Shown piece by piece: positions 14,678 through 21,800 of a stretch of 26,842 nucleotides of DNA. Numbering within the stretch: position 1 is the first letter of the stretch; every line of letters starts with the position of its first letter. Origin of the DNA: a virus; the IMG/VR virus record IMGVR_UViG_3300021142_000152, positions 1 to 26,842 of that record; one strand, written 5' to 3'. Below the pieces are notes generated by a model. It was given only the letters and a program-made list of their open reading frames with translations. It made no database searches and had not been told where the DNA came from. The position numbers and the translations under genes were made by a program.

Positions 14678-14931
14678 AAAACGCGCTCGAAAAACAAGTC
14701 GGAGGCACTCACTACAAGATGCCTATCCAGCACGTGGAGTTCTGCCAAAGGAACAAGCTCCTCTGGTGCGAAGCCGCTGCCATCAAGTACATCGTCCGGC
14801 ACCGCCAGAAGAACGGGCGGCAGGACATCGAGAAGGCCATCCACTACTTGGAGCTGCTTCTCGACCTCGAGTACCCTACGACGCCTTCTTCGTCTCCCGA
14901 TACGCAGTCACCCGGTTCACTCGTTTCGTGA
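14674..14931 (+). CDS. DUF3310 protein (nucleotide kinase-like)
   Basis: An 85-aa product with KQVGGTHYKMPIQHVEFCQRN, LWCEAAAIKYIVRH and a DIEKAIHYLELLLDLE helix, the canonical DUF3310/SaV-like family. The family is believed to include T7 gp1.7, a nucleotide kinase, so phosphorylation of dTMP or hmdUMP is possible here; this is family-based inference. It closes the plus-strand operon, and its last 56 bases overlap the minus-strand winged-helix gene tail to tail. The tail after residue 68 (TTPSSSPDTQSPGS) lies in that overlap. Confidence 0.75.
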   Translation: MKNALEKQVGGTHYKMPIQHVEFCQRNKLLWCEAAAIKYIVRHRQKNGRQDIEKAIHYLELLLDLEYPTTPSSSPDTQSPGSLVS

Positions 14932-15118
14932 CCTTGTCCCAGACCGGAAAGGCTCGCACCTCAACGGTGCGGGCTTTCACGGCGGGAGCCAGCAACTGGG
15001 AGACCCGCTCGGGGCTGCAACCAATCTGCTGGGCGACGGTCTCTTTGGAGTCCCAGCCTTCGGGCAGGACGTACAGTTTTTCCTGAGTCTTTTCCACGAG
15101 GTGTTTCCAGTTGGTCAT
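14876..15118 (-). CDS. Small winged-helix/HTH DNA-binding protein
   Basis: The 80-aa product has a helix-turn-helix core, DSKETVAQQIGCSPERVSQLL, followed by a basic beta-like stretch (TVEVRAFPVWDKVTKRVNRV), as in small phage HTH proteins. It is the last gene of the minus-strand block. Its ATG overlaps the stop of the metallophosphoesterase gene, a pairing I recall from other phages. It could regulate transcription or help package DNA. Its last 56 bases overlap the plus-strand DUF3310 gene. Confidence 0.65.
   Translation of the reverse strand: MTNWKHLVEKTQEKLYVLPEGWDSKETVAQQIGCSPERVSQLLAPAVKARTVEVRAFPVWDKVTKRVNRVTAYRETKKAS
14947..14978. terminator. Strong hairpin downstream of the plus operon
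   Basis: The left arm at 14947-14960 and right arm at 14966-14978 pair over about 13 bp with a one-base bulge and one wobble around the 5-base loop TCAAC; the core is CGCACC/GGTGCG. It starts 15 bases after the DUF3310 stop and ends in CTTTC on the plus strand, so it may terminate the plus-strand operon. It lies inside the minus-strand gene at 14876-15118. The U-tract is short, so intrinsic termination is uncertain. Confidence 0.4.
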
Positions 15119-16119
15119 GTTAAGGTGATGGGAGCCGTGACCGTCCGCCCCCGCTTGGAATCAAGCAGGAAGTAGGTTTGCTGCGGAGGTTCAAAGGGGG
15201 CTTTGATCTGTAACGAGAAGGCATTGTAGCCGATCAGCGAGCCGTTACTGACGACCTTCGGGGTCTGCATCTGGGTGTGCCAGTGGCCGTGGATATCGAG
15301 GTCGGCGACCATGGCCTTGTTCCATGCGGCGATGGCTTTCTCCAGCGGGATGGTCAGCCCGCCGATGCCGCCCTCGTACCGGATGGCATCGCCATGGTGA
15401 AGGCGGATTTTCTTGCCGAACACCTCGATGTAGACATGGTATCCAGTGGCGATGTGCCATTCCAGCTCTGGCAGCGCCTTCGCCAGCATGTGGTACAGGA
15501 GCCACTCAAAGGAGTTCGCGGCCCCGGTAGCATGGCGGGGCTTCTTGGTCGTGCGACCATGGTTGCCGTAACAGCAGGGCACGATGATGCGCTTGAACTC
15601 GCCCGCAGCCTGCAAGTAGCGGATTCCAGAGATGACGCGCTCCATGACCCAGAGGATCGCCTCCACGGGGGAGAGGCCGTTCGTCTCCTGCAGCTCCTCG
15701 TGGATGTACCCTGTAATCAGGTCGCCTAGAAGGGCGAGGACGAGGGTGTCAATCTGAGTGCCTGCCCGTTCGATCTCGGTGAGCCGGACGATCGAGTTGA
15801 AGAACTTCTGGATGCGGACTTCAGCGATTGCGAGGTCGAACTCGTTCAGCCCGTTGACGCTATCGGCCCGAACAGTCTCCTCGCAGTGCCAGTCGGAGGC
15901 GATGGCGAACGCCACTGCCTCGGCGCGATTAGGAGCGGCGGGCACCAATACTGGTGGATTGACCCGTTGCTTCTTCAAGGCAAGTAGCAGATCGAGCTGC
16001 CCTTGCCGTTCCTGGAGCTCCTTGGAGTACTGTTTGATCAGGGCGTCCTTAGCCCGGATCGCCTCGGCATGCGCCCGAGCACTTTCGTTTCTCTGGACCT
16101 CGCCCCAGTTGGTTTTCAT
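15115..16119 (-). CDS. Calcineurin-like metallophosphoesterase
   Basis: A 334-aa phosphoesterase with all five motif blocks: SDWH (Asp76, His78), LLGDLITG (Asp133), YGNHGR (Asn186, His187), HHGDAIRY (His242, Asp244) and DIHGHWH (His279, His281). The N-terminal 50 residues are a charged helix likely to form a coiled coil. Related phage proteins are annotated only as metallophosphatases. The substrate could be a nucleotide, cyclic nucleotide or polynucleotide end. It overlaps both neighbours by 4 bases, so it is expressed with the lysis-like genes, although nothing in it points to lysis. Confidence 0.88.
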   Translation of the reverse strand: MKTNWGEVQRNESARAHAEAIRAKDALIKQYSKELQERQGQLDLLLALKKQRVNPPVLVPAAPNRAEAVAFAIASDWHCEETVRADSVNGLNEFDLAIAEVRIQKFFNSIVRLTEIERAGTQIDTLVLALLGDLITGYIHEELQETNGLSPVEAILWVMERVISGIRYLQAAGEFKRIIVPCCYGNHGRTTKKPRHATGAANSFEWLLYHMLAKALPELEWHIATGYHVYIEVFGKKIRLHHGDAIRYEGGIGGLTIPLEKAIAAWNKAMVADLDIHGHWHTQMQTPKVVSNGSLIGYNAFSLQIKAPFEPPQQTYFLLDSKRGRTVTAPITLT

Positions 16120-16298
16120 TTTTTGTGCCGTTTGAGCCAGTCGTGGAGGGCGGTCATGCCCGCGAGAATGGCGATAATAGAGGCGATGATTCTAAAGCCC
16201 CAGTCGAGATGCTCCTGCCATGCGGTAAGAGCACTCACTCCCGATACGGAGGTCATGGCAAGGGATACGGCATTGGCGCGAAGATGGGTGAGAATCAT
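16116..16298 (-). CDS. Small one-TM protein (holin-like)
   Basis: The 60-aa product has one hydrophobic segment, FRIIASIIAILAGMTALH, followed by a basic tail WLKRHKK. The N-terminal 27 residues are moderately hydrophobic. This size and topology occur in small phage holins and antiholins, and the gene overlaps a lipoprotein gene, but sequence alone cannot assign it. Start and stop overlap both neighbours by 4 bases. Confidence 0.6.
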   Translation of the reverse strand: MILTHLRANAVSLAMTSVSGVSALTAWQEHLDWGFRIIASIIAILAGMTALHDWLKRHKK

Positions 16299-16627
16299 GG
16301 GTCGGTATTGGAGCGGTTTTTAAGGTTCATCTCCGCGAAGTACACGAGGTGCTGTGCGTCGATGTGGTAAAGACCATTCCTCGGCTCTAGACCAACGTCG
16401 GGTTGGAGCGGCGGTGTGTAGTTTTTGCCGTACTTAGCTACGAGCGCGTTGTATCGGTCGCGGGCATGGGTCGTAATCAGGGCACCGCCATCAGGGGTGA
16501 ACCCGACCAATCCGCTATTCTGCGCGTTGCCGTCGTAACTAGCCTGCGCTGCGGGTGGCAGAATATCCGGAGCGACTGTGCACCCAGATAGGCCCAAGCA
16601 GAGAAGGATGACAGCAAGTCTGGTCAT
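16295..16627 (-). CDS. Lipoprotein (lipobox LSGC), 110 aa
   Basis: The N-terminus MTRLAVILLCLGLSGC is a lipoprotein signal peptide with Cys16 as the lipidated residue. The mature part is proline-rich at first (VAPDILPPAAQ) and contains GLYHIDAQHLVYFAEMNLKN. It may be an outer-spanin-like component, but it lacks the usual short proline-rich size. It overlaps both flanking genes, in a block with a second lipoprotein. Confidence 0.7.
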   Translation of the reverse strand: MTRLAVILLCLGLSGCTVAPDILPPAAQASYDGNAQNSGLVGFTPDGGALITTHARDRYNALVAKYGKNYTPPLQPDVGLEPRNGLYHIDAQHLVYFAEMNLKNRSNTDP

Positions 16628-16812
16628 TCAGCCAGATCCTTTCGTAACCCGTCGAGATTCTGGTTCTTGACCTCGTCGGTAATCCGGGCTTCGGCGTCCG
16701 CTGCCTTTTTGGCCGAGACGTTCGCCTTTATTTCCGGGGTATTAGCCGCGTCCTGTCGGCCTCGGGCGAAGCCGAACAGGTTCGCGAAAAGATCTATCAG
16801 AGCCGAGAGCAT
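16624..16812 (-). CDS. Small amphipathic/membrane-associated protein, 62 aa
   Basis: The N-terminal MLSALIDLFANLFGFARG could insert in or lie on a membrane. The rest (AKKAADAEARITDEVKNQN) is a charged helix. This resembles a minimal inner-membrane spanin but is too short and the hydrophobic segment is only about 14 residues, so the role is unassigned. It lies between the two lipoprotein genes and overlaps the next start by 4 bases. Confidence 0.55.
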   Translation of the reverse strand: MLSALIDLFANLFGFARGRQDAANTPEIKANVSAKKAADAEARITDEVKNQNLDGLRKDLAE

Positions 16813-16817
16813 CTGGG

Positions 16818-17240
16818 TTAGCTCTTGGGCACCGCCGCTACCGCTTCATGTATGCCATTGGCGACGGCGGTAAGGAAGAGTTTCACGTCAGGCCGGACGC
16901 TGGCCGAGACTTGCTGCGCGTAACGCTTCTGGTAGGTAGCCCATGCCGCATTGATGAGGCCCGCCACAGTCTTGGCGTCCTGTTCGGAGAGCGAGGTTTT
17001 ACCGAGGAAGGCTTGAACATCGTCTGCCGTGAGGGTGTCTCCGCTGAAGGAGCCCAACCCAGCTGCTACTGCTTCCGCCGCACCAATGTAGCTGGCGTTC
17101 TTGGTAAGGACGGGCACGAGACCAACGCTGATAACATCTTCCACAGCATTGGCCACGAGCTGCTGATTGGAAGTGGGTTCAACGGGCGCAGAAGTGCACC
17201 CGGCGAGGACGAGGAGAACAAGGACTAGGAACCGTTTCAT
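16818..17240 (-). CDS. Lipoprotein (lipobox LAGC), 140 aa
   Basis: Starting at the ATG at 17240, the product begins MKRFLVLVLLVLAGC, a strong lipoprotein signal peptide with Cys15. An in-frame ATG at 17366 would bury the signal peptide, so it is rejected. The mature protein is mostly helical with Ala-rich segments (AEAVAAGLGSF, VAGLINAAWATYQKRYAQQ). It may be an outer-membrane spanin partner or an exclusion lipoprotein. Its start lies 1 base past the stop of the 101-aa membrane gene. Confidence 0.75.
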   Translation of the reverse strand: MKRFLVLVLLVLAGCTSAPVEPTSNQQLVANAVEDVISVGLVPVLTKNASYIGAAEAVAAGLGSFSGDTLTADDVQAFLGKTSLSEQDAKTVAGLINAAWATYQKRYAQQVSASVRPDVKLFLTAVANGIHEAVAAVPKS

Positions 17241-17241
17241 G

Positions 17242-17547
17242 TTAGATAGCGGGCGTTGATGTTGGAGGAGGCGGCTGCGGAGCCGCGAAGATGTTGGGAA
17301 AGGGGTTGTCCTTCTTGAAGGCGCGGACGTCGGCCAGCCCCGAGAAGAACGGAACCGCGAGCACATGAGCGACGGTGATCAAAACATGATGGTCGAAAAC
17401 CATGGTCGTGGGCAGCTGACCGTCCGCCGCCGCGATACCGGCACCCGCTGGAGCCCCCACGGGGCAACCATCAAGGAATCCATCGATGAAGGCGGAGATA
17501 GCCCCGCCAAGCCAGAGTTGAAGGGCTGTACTGTTCTTGATAATCAT
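17242..17547 (-). CDS. Membrane protein, holin candidate, 101 aa
   Basis: Two apolar regions are visible: residues about 9-35 (LQLWLGGAISAFIDGFLDG) and about 50-70 (FDHHVLITVAHVLAVPFF). A proline-rich C-terminus (PQPPPPTSTP) follows. The layout suits a two-TM class II-like holin, though the first segment is interrupted by Asp. It is the first gene after promoter copy 5 and heads the block that ends at 14876. Confidence 0.55.
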   Translation of the reverse strand: MIIKNSTALQLWLGGAISAFIDGFLDGCPVGAPAGAGIAAADGQLPTTMVFDHHVLITVAHVLAVPFFSGLADVRAFKKDNPFPNIFAAPQPPPPTSTPAI

Positions 17548-17572
17548 GGGTAGACGAGGTAGTTGGAGAAGT

Positions 17573-17592
17573 GGAGAATGTAAAGTCTTTAG
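17573..17592 (-). promoter_or_regulatory. Candidate phage promoter, CTTTAC copy 5 (minus strand)
   Basis: Read on the minus strand, CTAAAGACTTTACATTCTCC has its core at 17585-17580, 32 bases before the ATG at 17547. It matches copy 2 closely. It lies in the 95-base gap between the fibre block and the lysis-like block (17548-17642), where I see nothing else coding. The only minus-strand copy found, it suggests separate control of the lysis-like genes. Confidence 0.5.
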
Positions 17593-17642
17593 TGAATAGG
17601 GGAACGGTGAATTGCCACGTCGTTTGGGCCACTCATGGGAAA

Positions 17643-17915
17643 TTACCTGATGCGGCGCGCGCGGATCATTCCGAACGCCTTGGCGTTGCCGGGCGAGGTG
17701 GTGTAATTGCAGTAAGCCGAGAAATAAACCGTTGTCGTCGTCGCGTCCGTCCCGGCCTGGCGCGCCACGCCGTTGATCACGTTCACCACGATTGGCTGGA
17801 CGTCGTTGCGGATCCGGACCGCCAGCCAGAAAAGAAAAACCGCAAGAAGCAGCGGAATGAAAGGCCAGATTTTCTGGAGGTAATCCACGGCCGGTGTGTA
17901 GGTGGGCGTTGTCAT
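17643..17915 (-). CDS. One-TM protein after the glycine-rich gene, 90 aa
   Basis: From ATG 17915 (a GTG two codons upstream at 17921 is an alternative) the product starts MTTPTYTPAVDYLQKIW and has one clear membrane segment, FIPLLLAVFLFWLAVRI, then a segment rich in Thr, Asn and Val, and a basic end (MIRARRIR). Function is unknown. It is the last gene of the fibre block. Like the upstream glycine-rich gene, it favours GCC, GCG and CCG codons, suggesting a shared origin. Confidence 0.6.
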   Translation of the reverse strand: MTTPTYTPAVDYLQKIWPFIPLLLAVFLFWLAVRIRNDVQPIVVNVINGVARQAGTDATTTTVYFSAYCNYTTSPGNAKAFGMIRARRIR

Positions 17916-17935
17916 TGGCACAAGTCAGAAGTTTA

Positions 17936-18865
17936 TCAGGGCGTGTACGTGCCGCTGCTCGTGAAGGTGTGAAGCGTGCCGCCGTTCACCGAGGTGACCG
18001 TGCCGCCGGTCCCGCGCTGGGCGCCGGTGTACCAGATCATCACGACGCCGGATCCGCCGCCGCCGCCGTTGCCGGCTCCGCTGCCGCCCCAGAAGGCGCC
18101 GCCTCCGCCTCCGCCGCCGCCCGTGTTCGCGGTGGCATAGCCGCCATTAAGGAAGCTGCCCGCGGTGTATCCGCCCGCCCCGCCGCCGCCCTGGCCGCCG
18201 GTCCCGCCGACGCCGTTGTTGCCGCAGCCGCCGCCTCCGCCGCTGTAGTAGGTCGTGCTGCCCGTCGCGGCGTTCATGGCCTGGTAGCCGGCGCCGCCGT
18301 TCAGCTGGACCGTGGTCCCCGATTGCGAGCCCGTATAGACCGGGCTGCCGCCGCCGCCGCCGCCGGCATTGCCCGCAAAAACGGTTCCGCCCGTGTCCGA
18401 TGCGAAGCCGGGCTTGCCTTGGTTGTTCGTGCCGGCGCCGCCATTGCCCTGCGTATTGTAGTTCCAGCCGCCGCCGCCGCCTGCGCCGCCGCCCACGCCC
18501 GGGCTGCCCGTCGAGTCGTAGCCGCCTCCGCCTCCGCCCGTGGCGGTCAGGGACCCGAAGACGGAATTGCCGCCGTTGCCGCCCGTCCCGCCCACGCCCG
18601 CGGATCCGCCGCCGCCCACGGTCACGGTGATCGCGCCGGTCCCTGGCGTCACGGTGTAGGTTGAATTGACGACGATGCCGCCGCCACCACCACCTCCGCC
18701 GTTGTTGTCGTAGGGCTGGGTCGACCCGCCGCCGCCGCCTCCGCCCGCGACGACGCAGGTGTATACGGTGTAGGACTGGGGGCTCGCCCCGAGGAAGATC
18801 TGCTGCGTGGATGCACAACAAAGCGCCGCGATCGCGAGCGCGAGGAGGAGGCGTAGGGCTTTCAT
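17936..18865 (-). CDS. Glycine-rich adhesin-like protein with signal peptide
   Basis: A 309-aa product whose N-terminus MKALRLLLALAIAALCCAS is a predicted signal peptide. The rest has many Gly5-8 blocks separated by short polar/aromatic runs (GGGGGYDSTGSP, GGGGGGWNYNTQ-like), ending NGGTLHTFTSSGTYTP. Such glycine-rich regions form polyglycine-II sandwiches in phage adhesins such as S16 gp38, where they display receptor-binding loops. It sits just downstream of the long fibre gene, matching adhesin placement. GC content is visibly higher than in neighbours because Gly codons are mostly GGC. An exported tail adhesin would be unusual; see findings. Confidence 0.72.
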   Translation of the reverse strand: MKALRLLLALAIAALCCASTQQIFLGASPQSYTVYTCVVAGGGGGGGSTQPYDNNGGGGGGGGIVVNSTYTVTPGTGAITVTVGGGGSAGVGGTGGNGGNSVFGSLTATGGGGGGYDSTGSPGVGGGAGGGGGWNYNTQGNGGAGTNNQGKPGFASDTGGTVFAGNAGGGGGGSPVYTGSQSGTTVQLNGGAGYQAMNAATGSTTYYSGGGGGCGNNGVGGTGGQGGGGAGGYTAGSFLNGGYATANTGGGGGGGGAFWGGSGAGNGGGGGSGVVMIWYTGAQRGTGGTVTSVNGGTLHTFTSSGTYTP

Positions 18866-18868
18866 GGC

Positions 18869-21800
18869 TTAGTTGAGGTTCGTTCCGCTGATGATCCATT
18901 CCGTCGTGGCGATCTTCAGCGCGGTGGCGACACCGTTAGCCGCAAGGGTACGAGAACCGGTTGTGCCAGCACCCGCCAAACGCATGGTGTCCGATGTGAT
19001 GGCGATGGTGACGGTGCCCGCGCTGTTCTGGTTGACGAACGTAATGGCTGTGCCAACGGCAAAAGCCACGCTGCTGTTGGCCGGAATGGTGAACGTGCGG
19101 GCTGTCGTGTCTGCGCTGGGGTGCAGGATATGCTTGCCGGAATCAGTTGCGACCAGCGTGTAGGCTGCGCTCTGCGAGTTCTGCGGGATGATGCGGACGT
19201 TGCCGATAGAATCGCCCAGCGTCGTGAATGAACCCGCTGCGGCTGTCGTTCCACCAATTGCCGGAGGAGACGCCAAGTAAGTGCTGAAGCCCGTGCCACT
19301 CACCGTCGAACTTGCGGAAAGCGTCGTGAATGAACCCGCTGCGGCTGTCGTTCCACCAATTGCCGGAGGAGACGCAAGATAAGTTGAAAAGCCGGTTCCG
19401 CTTACCGTTGAAGAAGCCGAAAGAGTGGTAAACGCGCCCGTGCTCGGCGTAGTTCCCCCGATCGCCGGCGGGCTGGCGAGGTAGGTGGAAAAGCCCGTCC
19501 CGCTAACTGTTGAGGAGGCGCTCAGTGTCGTCGCCGCCACGGTACTTGCGATCGTGGCACCGATTGGCGTCGAATTGATACCCGTAGAAGTCAAAGTCCC
19601 AACGGTGACGCCGTTGACGGAAAATAGGTGAGACCCGCCCGTAGGAGTGTTGTAATACAAACTCACGTCGCTACCGCCTCCGCCTGATAGGGAGATCCCC
19701 GACGCAAAAACATTGGAATTGTTAAAACTCAAAACCCCATAGGTCGTTGAAGCGGAAAGATTGCTGAGCAAGATAGCGTTGGTTTGGCCTGACACTTTGG
19801 AGGTCAGCGACGTGAAAGCGCCCGTGCTCGGCGTAGTTCCCCCGATCGCCGGCGGGCTGGCGAGGTACGTCGAGAAGCCCGTCCCGCTCACCGTCGACGA
19901 CGCGCTGAGGGTCGTGAAGGCGCCCGTGTTGGCTGTCGTTGCGCCCACCGTGCCGTTAATGTTGATAGAAGCGGTGCCGGTAAGGTTGGTGACCGTGCCG
20001 CTGGAGGGCGTGCCTAGTGCGCCGCCATTCACAACAACCGAACCAGCCGTGCCAACATTTACACCTAGCGCGGTTTGGACGCCGGTGCCAAAGGTGATTG
20101 CTGATTGATAGTCCGTGCCAGCCGTAGCAATCGCCAGCGTGTTAGCCCCCGTCCGCTTAATAATGCCGGTAGAGCTTAGACCCGTGATGGTATCCTGCGT
20201 GATACTACCGCCAAGGGTCGTGCTTGTCCCGGCAATCGTGATAGACGAGTTGGACAGCGAAGCGTTGGCAATCGCCGAAATACTGAGAACGCCCGCCGAG
20301 GACATGGACATTGTTGCGCCGCTGCCCGACAGCGAAACCACGCCAAACGCCGTGCCACCCGCATTACCAACGTAAATCTGACCAGCCGAAGGAACGGTGT
20401 TGGGGACAATGCTGGCTTTGGTCTGGACGTCATTCGTGACGCTGCCCAAGCCAACCTGTGTAGCAGTAATACCTGTAAGACCAGAGCCGTTGCCGGTGGT
20501 CGTCAGATATGTGTTTGTATCAACCGAAAGGGCACCAGTCCCACCCGAGGTCTTTACAAAGCCATTGCTCGTCAGATTAGACAGCGTGCTGATGTTTTGG
20601 CTGGTATTTACTGTGACTGTATTTACCGTGCGGGTAAGGCCAGTAGAGAACGTCAACGGAACTTCGTAATCCGTGCCCGCCGTTGCAATCGCCAGCGTAT
20701 TGGCTCCGGTGCGCTTGACGAGGCCAGTCGAGGACAAGCCGGTAATCTGGTCTTGAGTGACGCTTCCGCCCAAGGCTGTGCTGTTGCCAGCGATGCCGAT
20801 GGTGCTGTTGGCGAGCATCGTGTTCGTCACCTTGCCCGCGCCAATGGCCGTGGTGATGGCCGTCGTGCCCGAGCCGCTGACATCGCCCGACAGAGTGATG
20901 GTCTGGTTGCCGGTCAGGTATGTGTTGGTGTCGAAGGCCCAAGCGGTGCCGTTGTATCGCAAGAGGCCCGCCGAAAGGACGGGAAGGACCGAACCGCGCA
21001 GCCCCGTGACCGTCAGACTGGGGGAAAGGGAAGTGGCCCCCGAGGCCGTTCCACTGGCATCGCCACTGGCCGTCCAAGTGATGCTCTGATTGCCGGTCAG
21101 GTAGGTGCTGGTGTCCAGCGCAAAGGTGCCTGCTGCCGTCATCTTGACGAAGCTCGTGGAGGCATAGGTCAGGCCGGAGAGGCTGGTCAAGTTCGTGGCG
21201 AGAGGTTGGTAAGTGCTGGCGGCTGCGCTCGTGGTCAGATAGGTGTTGGTATCGATGCTCAATGCCCCGGTGCCGCCCGAGGTCTTCACGAAGCCGTTGG
21301 TCGTGAGGTTCGACAAGGTGCCGATGTTCTGGCTGGTGTTGACCGTGACGGTGCCCGAGGTAATGGTCAGGCCGGTGGAGAAGGTCAGCGGGGTCTGGTA
21401 GTCGGTGCCCGCCGTGGCCGCGCTCAGGGCCGTCCCGTTGCCCTTGACCATGCCGGTGACGGTGGTGGAGAGGGTGATGGCCGGGGTCGTGGTGGCGGTG
21501 GCGACCGTGCCCGCGAGTCCGTTAGCACTCACCACGGAGACCGAGGTGACAGTGCCGCCCGAGCCGGTGGCCATCAGGGTGCCGCCGCTGAAGCTCAGGC
21601 CCGAGCCAACTGTGACGTTGCTGAACCCACCAGTGCCGTTGCCATAGAGGATGCTGGTGCCCGAGGTGGCCGGGGCATAGCTGCTGGCATCAAAGGCCCA
21701 AGCAGTGCCGTTGTAACGCAAAAGACCCGACGCGAGGGTCGGGAGAGCCTTGCCCAGCAGACCGCCAACCGTGGGACTGGGATAACTGCCAGAAAGGTCG

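Noticed and set aside
17241-17366. N-terminal extension of the 140-aa lipoprotein
   Set aside because: It would hide the lipobox signal peptide, overlaps the upstream gene, and has no homology-like content.
17894-18664. Plus-strand open frame opposite the glycine-rich gene
   Set aside because: Its Ala/Arg-rich translation arises from the GCC-repeat complement of glycine codons; the minus frame has a signal peptide and a known C-terminal type.
19221-19526. CRISPR-like array
   Set aside because: The repeats are contiguous 102-bp coding units without spacers.
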